A stretch of DNA of 64,000 nt from Prostheceraeus crozeri (lineage: Eukaryota; Platyhelminthes; Polycladida; Euryleptidae), in the NCBI GenBank assembly GCA_907163375.1, contig CAJQUW010002174.1:62001-126000 (forward strand), given 5' to 3'. The position numbers were made by a program, and so were the translations under genes. Below, in pieces: positions 19,376 through 29,676 of the stretch (its first letter is position 1; each line of letters begins with the position of its first letter). The notes below the pieces were generated by a model that searched no databases, had not been told where the DNA came from, and worked only from the letters and a program-made list of their open reading frames with translations.

Positions 19376-19713
19376 AAATGAAGTTCGGTGTAATACTTCC
19401 TTTCGACGGGCGTTCCTGTAAAGGGCGGCGGTGAAACCCGTAGCTATGTATACCGCAAGGGACATTCGGCAATGGTCAATCTTGTTTAACCTCTCTGCGT
19501 CATGTTTGCAAGTGATTGCCTCTGTCTCAACGTAGTATGCATTCGCGCCAGGTCGACATTTAGCCAACTGTCGAAGGTTGCCTAAAACTTTCCATTGCAT
19601 ACGTTATGAGAACCATGAGTTCTACCTGTCTCTATCAATGAGACGAATTGATGAATGGAATGAAATGGGAGGACACTCACGCGCCACACGCAACATAACA
19701 CACTTCTCTCTTC
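19376..19713. other. Polinton spacer without a supported gene
   Basis: A minus-strand frame runs across this interval and into the 88-residue gene (it reads LRQLAKCRPGAN and FTAALYRNARR). It overlaps the better-supported gene on the other strand and shows no known domain. A second minus-strand frame (about 19622-19819) begins in the 205-bp repeat. Either could be a remnant of a small gene. Confidence 0.3.
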
Positions 19714-20123
19714 CGTAGTCTAACAAGCTCTTTACACATGGATCGCAGTCGATTGCTATCCCTGTATCAGAAGTGTAAGCTATCTTAATTTTATTTGACA
19801 CTATTTCATCTATCATCATCGTCCATATGGAATGTTTTAAGATTTACAAGTTAGACTAAGCGTGCTACTATTTCCAAATGAAAAAGTATACATGGTTAAA
19901 TCATCCACTTAAGCCCATCCGTAGTCTAACAAGCTCTTTACACATGGATCGCAGTCGATTGCTATCCCTGTATCAGAAGTGCAAGCTATCTTAATTTTGT
20001 TTGACACTATTTCATCTACCATCATCGTCCATATGAAATGTTTTAAGATTTACAAGTTAGACTAAGCGTGCTACTATTTCCAAATGAAAATGTATACATG
20101 GTTAAATCATCCACTGAAGCCCC
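19714..20123. repeat. 205-bp tandem duplication
   Basis: Two copies start at 19714 and 19919 (CCGTAGTCTAACAAGCTC) and run through a CATCATCGTCCATATG segment to AAATCATCCACT. They differ at only a few places. On the minus strand both copies can encode the same start (DEIVSNKIKIAYTSDTG), so a short coding segment or its control region has been doubled. Confidence 0.85.
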
Positions 20124-20172
20124 ATTCAAGTAAGTCAGTATGAAAGCAAAGATAATACGAAATAAAAATTTA

Positions 20173-20568
20173 TTATGGCATGTATTTCAAAAGGTCTTCA
20201 TCGTCAATATCGTCCCAGAGTCTGGCTTCACATAGATAACAAAAACAGTTCAGTTGCTTTAATCGTTCTTCCACTGCGAGCCTCACTTTGTCAATATACT
20301 CCCACTCCTCCATAGTTCGTGGCTGGGAGTTAGGGGTGTACCACTCCCATAATTGGTGGAGGAATTTCGTGCTGGTGATCTCCATCACATCGTCAGTATC
20401 GTACTGGAGATACTTCCACCTCACGCCTGTTAAGTCGGGACACTCCTTCTCACATACACTCTCTTCGTTGTCCGCTGGTAATAACACCTTCTCTACCTTC
20501 GTTGGAGCGTTTGGTGTTGAGGATGGAGAAGAGAATTTTGTGTTTGGTGTTGTCGGAGGGCTTGTCAT
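20173..20568 (-). CDS. Polinton protein of 131 residues, unknown role
   Basis: An intact minus-strand frame from ATG at 20568 to a stop at 20173, followed by AATAAA on its own strand just past the stop. Residues 1-25 are Pro/Ser/Thr-rich. The centre is aromatic and acidic (WKYLQYDTDD, HQLWEWYTPN, MEEWEYIDKVR). The end holds a CFCYLCEA motif and an acidic tail. The two-Cys pair might bind metal. I recognise no family. It is transcribed divergently from PolB, sharing the region 20569-20826. Confidence 0.6.
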   Translation of the reverse strand: MTSPPTTPNTKFSSPSSTPNAPTKVEKVLLPADNEESVCEKECPDLTGVRWKYLQYDTDDVMEITSTKFLHQLWEWYTPNSQPRTMEEWEYIDKVRLAVEERLKQLNCFCYLCEARLWDDIDDEDLLKYMP

Positions 20569-20826
20569 GTTGACTGTGAATAATAACTTTGAAATGTTTT
20601 CTAATTCTTAAGTATCAACAAGCAACCAATCAGAATGAACAGCCAATGAATGATGAATATGAAAGTATATATGTAAAGTGACATTCGTGTCATTTCACTC
20701 TGTCTTTGTGACATATAAGTGAAGTGTTCTCTGACGAATTCTATATTTGAGCCGTACAAGTAAACTGCTCTCTCGTGAAGTCTCTATCTTGTTGAAGTAT
20801 CAACCTTAAACTCGATTTCGTTGAAA
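20569..20826. promoter_or_regulatory. Shared divergent promoter region ahead of PolB
   Basis: Between the 131-residue gene and PolB lie two CCAAT-type motifs (AACCAATCAG and AGCCAATGAA, about 20624-20650) and a TATA box (GTATATATG, about 20665) on the plus strand, with a likely start near 20695. The plus-strand leader of about 130 nt ends at the ATG at 20827. Confidence 0.5.
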
Positions 20827-23800
20827 TGGTAAGTTGAAAATTTCTTCACTCATCTCCGTCAAACGTGTGGTTAATAGCATCTTCCTCAATTTCAGCCATC
20901 AACTTCATCACCAACGCCCTCCCTTCTCGAGGAAAGTTTAGAGTCGTTGAGTCAAGGTAGGTTGTAACAATACACTGAGACTTGAACAGAGATGATAGAA
21001 TGATTTCTCTTTCAGGTGATGTGAGTTCCAGCTCAGGACTCTCGCGACAAGGCAACGAGTGGGAATGTGCCGACTGCGGACATATGTTTACAAGGAAGCA
21101 CAGTCTCCTTCGACACATCAAACAACGTGTGTGTCAACGCAAAGCGGCGTCAATCTCCGGAGGTGAAGTTGATTCTGACGATGACATCTCCTTTCCTTGC
21201 GATTTGTGCCCTCTTTCTTTTGATAGTCACTTTCAGCGATCTTCGCACAGACTTCAACACACGCATGCAAATGATCACTACACCAACGGTACCTCTACCA
21301 TCTCCCTCATTAATGTTCCACATAATAATTTAGTACGCGACTACTGCATGGAGTCCAATACTCAAATAGTAGATTTTCCTGAGTGGCTCCTTCAAAATTC
21401 TAACATTATCGAAGCGCTCTTCAACAATTTAGACAATTTTAGAATGAAGGCGCTCATCTACCTTAAACTAAAATATATTAAGATAGATTTTCAAACGGGT
21501 CAAGTGACGGAGAGAATACAGTTTCATGTTCCTTCCTCTTCCGCAACCGAAGTTGTAGATTGCGAGTCTTGGCTAAATTTTCACATTCAATGTTTAAAAT
21601 CAAATGTAGATAAATTCAATCAACGCGACAGCGCTCTCATTTTTGATGGTGTGGACTCAGCCATATTCAAAATTTCACTATTAGAAAGTCATGCAGCTCG
21701 AGGCACATTTAAACTACCAAAAACGTTGTATAATAAGAAAGCTGTCATCAATGTCGATTGTAAATCACAGTGTTTCAAATATGCAGTCCTATCCATCCTT
21801 CACTGTAATGATATCAACGCGCATCGAGATCGCACCTATAGCTATAGACAGTGGGAGGATGAACTAGACTTTGAAGGTTGTGATAGTGACAACATGAAAA
21901 TCAAAGATGTAGAAACGTTCGAAAAACATAATAAGATTAAAATTGTCGTTCACGTGTGGGAGAAGGGGTTGAAGGGTGCCCGCTATAATTCACGTTCAAC
22001 TTGTTATGAACGTGTAGTCAACCTCTTATTAGTAAAATAAGATGATAGCGAGGAATGGCACTACTGTGGTATTCCCAAAATCTCTCGCTTGTACACTCAC
22101 TTGGGGCATTCTAAAAGAGGTGAACATTTTGTATGCGACCGCTGCATCCGCTCCTTTTGGAGTAAAGATAAATTTGAAACTCACTATGAATGGTGCAAGC
22201 GAGGTAAATTACAAATGGAACGCATGCCCAAAGATAAAATATTTTCACATAGGGATAATGGTGACGAATTTAGTCCCCTGCGTATCATTTACGCAGACAT
22301 AGAATGCTACATTGATGATATCATCCACAAACCAGCAGCCATATCCTGCTATGAAGTATGGCATGATCACTTTAGGAATAGACAAAACAAAATGCATACT
22401 TGGCAAGGTGAAGATTGTATTTCAAAATTTCTAGAATTTCTCGATAAAGCTGCTAAATTTCAACAATCATATGATTCACAATTGCAGCGTAAGTCACTAC
22501 ATATGTCAGATGAAGACAAACAGAAATTTGAAAGTTGCACATCGTGCCCTAAATGTCATAAAACGTTTGATGACGATAAAATTAAGAAAGTGCGTGATCA
22601 TGATCACATCACTGGTAAATTTAGAAACGCACTCTGCTCCAAATGTAACTTTTCACTTAGGTTGAGACGTCGTGTACTACCCGTCATTTTTCATAACTTT
22701 AAGGGCTATGACAGTCATATGCTCATAAAAGGAGGGTTGAGCCAGATGAAATCGTGGCAGTTTAATGTAATAGCACAAACGAGAGAAAAATTCATGGCAA
22801 TGACAGCAAAAGTACCAGTAGATAAAACTAAAGAAAATAAGACATTCTTCTAAATAAAATTTTTAGATTCATTTCAATTCATGTCAGCGTCACTAGCTTC
22901 TCTCGTTCGAAATCTCAAGTTTCTTCCCCATAGTCAAACTTTGAAGAAACACTATCCAAACTTAACGGATGAAATAATCACTCGCAAAGGAGTCTTTCCT
23001 TATGCGTATTTTAGCTCAATGTCTAAACTAAATGAAACAACCCTTCCTTCCATTGACAAATTCAAAAACGATTTGACGGGTGAAGATTGTCCAGTAGAGG
23101 ACTATGAACATGCTCAAGAGGCATGGTTAAAATTTGATTGTAAAACGTTTGGCGATTATATGATCGCTTACTTAGAATTAGATGTCATTTTGCTGGCTGA
23201 TGTCTTTCAGGAATTTCGACGAGTGGCATTAGAAGAAGACAAATTAGATCCTGTCCACTTTGTCAGTCTACCAGCCATGTCCTTTAAATCAGCCTTTAAA
23301 ATGACTGGTGAGACCATTCATCTCTTACAAGACCCGGAGATGTATAATATATTTCAGCGCGGAATACGCGGTGGTCTCACATTTGTAAATAAACATCATA
23401 TAAAATCTGAAACAGTAGGTGATGATCATATCCACCTAAAGTACTATGACCAAAATAATTTATATGGCAGTTCACTGTCTAAACCACTACCTCATTCCGA
23501 GTTTAGTTGGTTAAATCAAGATGAGCTTGAGTATTACTCAGATGAAGGTGATTGGGGATATTATTTTGAAGTGGATTTGATTTATCCAAATAGCATTAAA
23601 AATAAAACTGCTGATTTCCCACTCGCACCTGAATCTGGTGAAGTGACTGAAGATATGTTTTCACCATTCATGTCACAATTTCATAATAACTTAATAGAGT
23701 GTGGACAGCCAAGGTACAAACCATGCCGCAAACTTTTACTCACCCAATATGATAAGAAAAATTATCTCGTTACACTTCTGCATATTAAAATTCTATTTAG

Positions 23801-24769
23801 AAATGGGCATGCTTCTAAAGTCAGTTCACCGCATTATCAAATTTAGACAGAAAGCCTTCCTCAAACCCTACATAGATAGTAACAGTCAAAAACGTGCACT
23901 CGCCCAAAATAATTTTGAAAAGGATTTTTATAAATATAAGAATAAGTCTATTCGGAAAGACCATGGAGGATGTTAGAAAACGTATGAATTACAAACTAGT
24001 CGTTGATGAACAAAAATATCACAAATTGACCTCATCACCTCTTTTCATTGATAGAGACATCATCGATGAGGATCTTGTAGGTGTTAAAATGATAAAATCA
24101 GAAGTTGAGTTGTGCAAACCCATCTATATTGGGCAAGCCGTTTTAGATTATTCCAAGCTTGAAATGTATCAACTCTTCTACAAAATATTAAAACCATGCC
24201 CTCTCGTAAAAGAGGTTGGCTTGCTGGGTGGTGATACAGATAGTTTCTTTTTAGGAATTACCACTCAAAAAGATTTAAATTTTAATGAAGTAGGCAAGTC
24301 ATTAGAAAAATATTTCGACACATCTAACTACAATCCCACTCATCCACTCTATTCCATACAGAATAAAGCCAAACTTGGTTGTTTTAAGGATGAAACAGCA
24401 GGAAAGGAAATAGATGAAATGATTCTCCTCCGTCCTAAAATGTATTCCATGAAATTAAAAGAATGTGCAGATAGTATTAAGCGTGCTAAAGGTATATCAA
24501 AATCCATTGTTCATAAAATGAAACATCGATCCTATAAGAAGGCCTATAAAAATAAAAATATAACGTTTGTCAATATGACAATCTTAAAATCTCAAGTTCA
24601 TTATGTGAAAACGTACACGTTCAAGAAACGAGCACTTTCAGCATGGGAGGATAAGAGGTGTTGGATAGGACATAACACATCTCTTCCACATGGACATCCT
24701 GACACAAACATACCTCCACCCAAAAGAATAAAACTCACGCTACCACATTCAGGAGATGTATTGACATAA
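20827..24769 (+). pseudogene. Polinton protein-primed DNA polymerase B, broken
   Basis: Order of parts: two candidate introns of 66 and 59 bp directly behind the start; two C2H2 zinc fingers (CADCGHMF, CDLCPLSF); the Polinton PolB N-terminal domain; a further finger (CDRC). The exonuclease motifs follow: IYADIECYID, HNFKGYDSHM and YLELDVILLADVF. The polymerase motifs are YYDQNNLYG, a KPYIDSNSQKR region and GGDTDSFF. The tail is short and basic. The length fits the family. This enzyme copies the linear element from a protein primer. The locus has several breaks and is a fossil. AATAAA at about 24931 serves the plus strand, where the convergent minus-strand gene begins its end. Confidence 0.9.
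20830..20895 (+). other. Candidate intron directly after the PolB start codon
   Basis: The ATG at 20827-20829 is followed at once by GTAAGT. A polypyrimidine tract and CAATTTCAG end at 20895. The next exon continues open with a Ser/Pro-rich stretch. A second small intron (GTAGGT at 20957 to TTTCAG at 21015) follows. Both are near the minimum size used by invertebrate spliceosomes. Confidence 0.6.
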
Positions 24770-24948
24770 TCAACTTTAACTCAGTATTTTGATGTTGCTT
24801 TTTGTAGATATACATGGTTGTTTTATGTATCGCATGAGATCGTTTCTTCCTTGTGAATATATGCCTACAGTCAGCCCATTCCCCCTATATCTGTGAAAAG
24901 ACTTTTTCATATACATATTTTTATTTCAATAAACTTATCACAATGACT
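24770..24948. other. Convergent gene ends with poly(A) signals
   Basis: Short spacer between PolB and the first minus-strand virion gene. It has AATAAA on the plus strand near 24931. On the minus strand the spacer beyond the stop near 24949 is AT-rich, with several TTTATT-type motifs. Confidence 0.5.
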
Positions 24949-26499
24949 TCACTTTGTTTTCCGAAACACTAAAGTTACGAGGGATTTAGTATCTATCACA
25001 TGGATGCACTCTTGTAAACTCTTGGTAATTTTGATAGCAATAGAGGGTATAGTTTGTTTGACGACGGGATGATAGAAAATAGATTCAAACATCTTCTCAA
25101 CTATTCCATATGAAGCGTCTTTATCATGAATGAAATCACGTAAAATGTATTCTTTTTTCTCACCAACAGAAATAGGTAGAATCAAATCACTTTGAATGTA
25201 AAGGTGCTGTTCATGTTTATCAAGTGTCATTGGTGTTTCTATACCAATCGTATGAGCAGCAGCAAACACTGTTTGTAGCATTGAAAAACCAAAGAGTTTT
25301 TTCAAATTTTTACTCAATTGACATTGAATGTCATCGCCCAATTTCAGAACAACGCGTTGATTTTCAATTGAAAACGAAATGTGGTGTGTCTTTACATCAT
25401 ATTTACTTTTCATCACATGCTTCAACTTCTGCTGTATATAAGGATTTACTACATGAATGAAGCTTTCAACTGTATGATATAGACGCGGCATTATATTGAT
25501 AGCAACTTTAGATTCTTCATAAGACTGGTAAATTTTCTTGATGCGATCACCATAGATGTCCACCCACCATTCATCATTAACTGAATCAGCTTTAGTGTGA
25601 TATTCATGAGAAGCATACACCACACCGCTTCCAATAATAGGTGTATAATGTCTTACAAAATGACGCAAGGTTGGAGAGAAATAAACTGTAAGTTTGTCAT
25701 TATATTTCTGAATAACCAACTTATTTTTGTCACCATAATTTTCTCTCCATACTTCTTACCCACAGTCTCATTCCATCGTTTTACTAACTCAATAAGTGAT
25801 AAAGGTTGAACACCACGCTTTTTCAAAATGATGCGTTCTTCACATTCCACAACATCTTCATCAAATATTTTAAATCTATAATGAAATTTGTTGATTCGAT
25901 TTGAATAAACTTTTTTAACATTTGCAGTAGCAATTGACGTTAGATGTAGTCCATGGCCAAAACCGAGATGTGGAGAGAATTCATTATCCAACCTCAGTGT
26001 AAGACCTTTAGTAAAAGAATGAAAGCGAAGGAACTGTCTCCCACTCCAATGATAGATAGTAAACTCATAAGCTTTCTGATTTTTATTCTTCATGATGGAA
26101 GTATTACCACTATTGAATGCCTTAATAATTTTCTCATTCCCAAATGGACCATAATAATCTGATTTTATCTGAATCCATTCATAGTTCCACTTTCCATCTG
26201 ATGTTAAATTGTATGGGAACTGGAATGCATTATTCATCGTTATTCCATCATGGCCGCGAGGAGTCAATATCATTTCTTCCAAAATCATTCACATTCTGAA
26301 TATAGCTATCATAGCAAATACTAGAAACGCCAACCTCCCATTCACCTTCTAAATGTAGTGGACGATTTAATTCTACTCGATAGTCTGATGGTTTATTTTT
26401 GGGAAATTTATTCATAGAAGCATTACTGGGTAAGTAGATTAGAAACGAGTCCTTATTTTCACTTTCCATATTATTCACATTGGAAAAATATATTAGCAT
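24949..26499 (-). pseudogene. Polinton virion-type protein, first of two related genes, broken
   Basis: The N-terminal part reads FLIYLPSNASMNKFPKN, then LEGEWEVGVSSICY. This is a pattern I know from large uncharacterised Polinton proteins, where the start is x-LPSNSS..xFP.N and L.G.WEVGL. The middle and end are beta-rich (for example GPFGNEKIIKAFN and SPHLGFGHGLHL), which fits a capsid-associated or fibre-like role, though none is shown. It is paralogous to the next gene. The locus has a few breaks. The exact role (minor capsid, penton-like or other) is open. Confidence 0.6.
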
Positions 26500-26508
26500 A
26501 CTTTTGCA

Positions 26509-27906
26509 TTAACTCTTCATTCGGAAATGGAGTGTGATACTTGTCACAGCATCTTTATGAAAAGGAATCAACGCACCAGCATCGTCATAAATTGCAATAT
26601 CAATTTGTGGGATGTAGTTTGATTTCAGCTTTGTATAATGCACTTTCTTGAAAGTATGCTCAGATAAAATACTGCAGCTTTTTGGCTGGTATGGTATCAT
26701 TGCTAGCAATGGAGCTTCAACATCTCCCACACGTACATCTTCACCAATATTGGAATATATCTGAAAATAGTTAATACGACGCGATAGCGACATGTCTGCG
26801 CTAGCTTTGGTTACAGTACCACTTTTAAAGATATTTTGATCAAAACCCAAAATGTCCATTAGAGTTTTATCCATAATTAGTTCAATACCTTTTCCACTTA
26901 TAGTGAGAGACAAAGTACCTTCTTTTTCAGAAAATGAAATATGTTGCTCATTAATCACTTCATTTAAATAATCTACAACCAATTTAACTGAAGTAATGAT
27001 GCGAGGCATCAACACTCTTGTTTCATGTAAGATACCACCTAAAGGCTCTACACACTTTCTGTATAAAGATACGCTCCATTCTGTATCAAATTGATTTGAC
27101 CTTTCACATGGTAAATGTTGCATATCAAATTTTCCATGAGCAGCTGCAGAATGATGTCGCAAGAACTGATGAAAATCTTTTGAACAAACTAATACTAGAT
27201 CATCATCATTTAATTTACTTATTGCAATATGATTAGATGATTTGATATAAGTCAATGTTGCCACTTGTTTACCATCAACTCGAAGGAGATAATTAAATTT
27301 CTTCAATAATGTTTCAGGAGTCATGTTTGTCTTTCTTGGCTTAATCACAATCTTCTTCACCAACGTCTTCTCATTTTTTGGAATAAGATCTACATAATAA
27401 GCTTCCTCTCGATATATTAACTGTTTATGACCACTTATGTGGTAATTAACGTTAAAATTATCATAGCTTGTTAAGGCGCTAGCGAGGTAGCCTAAATCAC
27501 TTCTTAAACTTGGACTTAAACCAACAATCCAATCTTTCTCAACTACATGATGTACATAAGTATGATCATCATTGTGCGGAGTAAATTGGACAATATGTTT
27601 ACACGCTTTATTCAGGAAATCATATATAAACTTTTTACATGATAAGAGATCTTTCTTTGACCACTGTGGAATGTATACTCGGCAGCCCTTTTCACATTGG
27701 TAAGCAGCTGTACGTCTCATATTAATAGTCATCACCTCATGATCAAAAGTATAGACACAGTTGCTATAAACAAGTTGAGTGACACCCACTTCCCACTATC
27801 CATTTAGCTGTTGTGTATGATCAATGGGAGTAGAAAAGAGTGCGGCTGGATTACTAGCAAATCTATTTGCGGCCGCATTGCTAAGCAAAATATGATAAAA
27901 CGACAT
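26509..27906 (-). pseudogene. Polinton virion-type protein, second of two related genes, broken
   Basis: The start (FYHILLSNAAANRF, later WEVGVTQLVYSN) mirrors the start of the gene at 24949-26499, and so does the mid-region with GLSPSLRSDLGY. The C-terminal end (YFQIYSNIGEDVRVGD, APLLAMIPYQP, AIYDDAGALIPF, TLHFR) is the typical end of this Polinton family, in which a final LHFR is common. It lies head-to-head with the PC4-like gene at 27942. A virion structural role is likely but unproved. The locus has at least one break. Confidence 0.6.
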
Positions 27907-27941
27907 TTTTATATTGCTGATCTGCGGCTTTGCATAACATC

Positions 27942-28298
27942 ATGAAGACTTGGATTTTGGAGTCTCTACAATATATCAGAGTTGATCGTGATGGAAACGT
28001 ACATTTCAAAAATTCTCATGGTCATACATCAAGAGGTATTACATTAACATGGCGACAATTTGTCAACCTCAATGATATCATGAGGGATTTGGAATATTTT
28101 GAAACATTAAGATTCATCTCCTTGGGTGATCAAGTTTGGCTTCAACATTACAGAAATGAAATTCAAATCTGCCATTCTCATTCCGCAAACTGTTTCTCAT
28201 TTCGCAAATACAATTGGGAGAAGTATAGAAGATACATACATCGCTCCATCATGACATTTATTCGTCGTGAGTTCATCGCCCTACTATGCAAATCTTAA
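27942..28298 (+). CDS. PC4-like (transcription coactivator p15) protein, first copy
   Basis: An intact 118-residue frame from the ATG at 27942. Residues 8-45 (LQYIRVDRDGNVHFKN, then GITLTWRQFVNLNDIMRD) resemble the core of PC4/SUB1, a single-stranded-DNA-binding coactivator of RNA polymerase II whose signature includes KGISLT.xQW..L. The remainder is basic and aromatic. It is followed after 22 bp by a second protein of the same build. Its position ahead of a TBP-like gene makes a transcription role reasonable. The family call rests on a short motif and is moderate. Confidence 0.5.
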   Translation: MKTWILESLQYIRVDRDGNVHFKNSHGHTSRGITLTWRQFVNLNDIMRDLEYFETLRFISLGDQVWLQHYRNEIQICHSHSANCFSFRKYNWEKYRRYIHRSIMTFIRREFIALLCKS

Positions 28299-28320
28299 TC
28301 AGACATGACTACCACGCACA

Positions 28321-28971
28321 ATGAGTTGGAAATTAGATTCCCTACAACGTATTGAAACGGATCATGATCGAAACGTCTATTTCAAAGATTCAACTGGAAA
28401 TGTGAGAAGAGAGTTTGCTTTATCTTATCGTCATTTTCAATCTCTACATCATATCATGAAGGAATTGAAATACTTCTATATGAAAAGACATTCACGTATT
28501 GGAAATCGCATCTGGTTGCGCGTCAACAATCGGCGAATTCAACTCTATCATTCCCAACTTTATACTAACTTCACATTTCATCAAGGTAGTTGGGAAAAGT
28601 ATAAAAGGAAGGTACATCGCTCAATTTACTCATTTTTTCATCATGAAGCGCCATCGCTACACCATCGTCAACATTCTCCGTCGCTTCAGACTCTACACCA
28701 AAATCGATCTCACAACATTACACCAACACCTTCCAAACAGCAAGTATTATCCGGGCCGACCTCAAATGTTAGTGGTGAAGATGAACAATTCACGGAATCT
28801 TCAACTCTTCCCAAATGGGACTGTACAGATTCTCGGCGCCCTTTCTCATTCATCGGCGCAGTCAATGCGCTTAGAGCTACAGAGACTAGTACGTCGGATA
28901 TGGAAGAGGGAGAGGTGTGTGATGTCGAATCTGACTGTGGACAATATGGTGATCTCTACTCAATTGAGTGA
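28321..28971 (+). CDS. PC4-like protein, second copy, with a C-terminal extension overlapping the TBP-like gene
   Basis: A 216-residue frame. Residues 1-100 (LQRIETDHDRNVYFKDS, EFALSYRHFQSLHHIMKEL, then WEKYKRKVHRSI) align with the first PC4-like protein over its whole length, so the pair arose by tandem duplication. Residues from about 108 on are Ser/Thr/His-rich and then acidic, and overlap the TBP-like frame for about 330 bp. The extension may be a passive open frame or a true overlapping coding region. Confidence 0.5.
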   Translation: MSWKLDSLQRIETDHDRNVYFKDSTGNVRREFALSYRHFQSLHHIMKELKYFYMKRHSRIGNRIWLRVNNRRIQLYHSQLYTNFTFHQGSWEKYKRKVHRSIYSFFHHEAPSLHHRQHSPSLQTLHQNRSHNITPTPSKQQVLSGPTSNVSGEDEQFTESSTLPKWDCTDSRRPFSFIGAVNALRATETSTSDMEEGEVCDVESDCGQYGDLYSIE

Positions 28972-29188
28972 AAGTGTATCATTTTTGAAGATTCGTACCA
29001 GCAGTTACAATTTGTGTTATGAACCCGAACTTTTTCCTGCAGCTCTCATTAGTTGTTGGTTACCTGTGCATGTGGCAATCTTTCATAATAGTAAAGTGAT
29101 CATTACTGGACTAAAATCTCATGTACAAGCAAATGTGATCCTAGACTATCTCATCGAGTATGTACGTACCCAGCGGATTGTAAAATAA
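28643..29188 (+). CDS. TATA-binding-protein-like protein of a Polinton
   Basis: A 181-residue frame from the ATG at 28643. It shows the two-repeat layout of the TBP core. Repeat 1 has YTIVNILRRFRLYTKIDL, a KYYPGR segment, VVKMNN, LQLFPNGTVQILGA and an SSAQSMRLELQRL helix. Repeat 2 has LTVDNMVISTQL, YEPELFPAAL, HVAIFHNSKVIITGLKS and a final helix. In TBP the same places read IVNVVSTVNLGCKLDL, EYNPKRFAAV, ALIFSSGKMVCTGAKS, QNMVGS, YEPELFPGLI and IFVSGKVVLTGAK. The match in order and spacing is convincing. The frame is intact. It probably acted at the promoters of the element, several of which have TATA boxes. AATAAA follows within the stop region. Confidence 0.8.
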   Translation: MKRHRYTIVNILRRFRLYTKIDLTTLHQHLPNSKYYPGRPQMLVVKMNNSRNLQLFPNGTVQILGALSHSSAQSMRLELQRLVRRIWKRERCVMSNLTVDNMVISTQLSESVSFLKIRTSSYNLCYEPELFPAALISCWLPVHVAIFHNSKVIITGLKSHVQANVILDYLIEYVRTQRIVK

Positions 29189-29214
29189 AAAACAATTTTT
29201 CCAACATGATGTTT

Positions 29215-29676
29215 TTATTTCAAATCATGATAGAACTTACAAATCATTTTTTCATTAGAGGATGGATTACATGAAAAGTTTTGAATAACAGATACAAATC
29301 GAGATACATGTAAACGTTTTAAGATGAAGTACAGTACAAAAGCACCACACGTTGATGAAAGTGGATGTTGTAGTATGCGTTCATTTCGCTGATATTGACG
29401 CGTATGTTTTCTCAACCACTGCTGTGTTGGTATATTTGGAGGTTGAGCAAGAGAGTCAAATAGTTCACCACGTCGGTCTTCTCCAATAAAGATCGCTTTC
29501 CAATGCTCACCGCCTAAATTCTGCGAATGAGTGTTTAGCACAATAAAGATGGGATAGTGATTTACTGCAGGTGGTAAGGTATCGAGTGAATAGACATTAT
29601 CGAAAGCTTTCAACGTCGCTTCGTCTGCATTACGCTGCACCTTAGTCTTAATATCGTCAGCAGTCAACCAACTCAT
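29215..29676 (-). CDS. Polinton adenain-like cysteine protease
   Basis: A 153-residue frame with the adenovirus-protease pattern: LGGEHWKAIFI (catalytic His), GELFDSL (Asp), and HPLSSTCGAFVLYF (catalytic Cys with the CGAF box). The spacing fits adenain and related Ulp1-type enzymes. In this family it matures virion precursors. The start codon overlaps the stop of the capsid gene upstream by one base (TAATG), so the pair was probably read from one message. AATAAA is present on the minus strand just past the stop. This gene appears undisrupted within a broken element. Confidence 0.85.
   Translation of the reverse strand: MSWLTADDIKTKVQRNADEATLKAFDNVYSLDTLPPAVNHYPIFIVLNTHSQNLGGEHWKAIFIGEDRRGELFDSLAQPPNIPTQQWLRKHTRQYQRNERILQHPLSSTCGAFVLYFILKRLHVSRFVSVIQNFSCNPSSNEKMICKFYHDLK

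Noticed and set aside
19121-19600. A 159-codon minus-strand frame
   Set aside because: It overlaps the 88-residue gene, which has a TATA box and hairpin on the plus strand, and it contains the 140-bp repeat. No domain is visible. It may be a remnant but cannot be supported.
22471-22665. Short alternative frame inside PolB
   Set aside because: It is a shadow of the polymerase gene in another frame.
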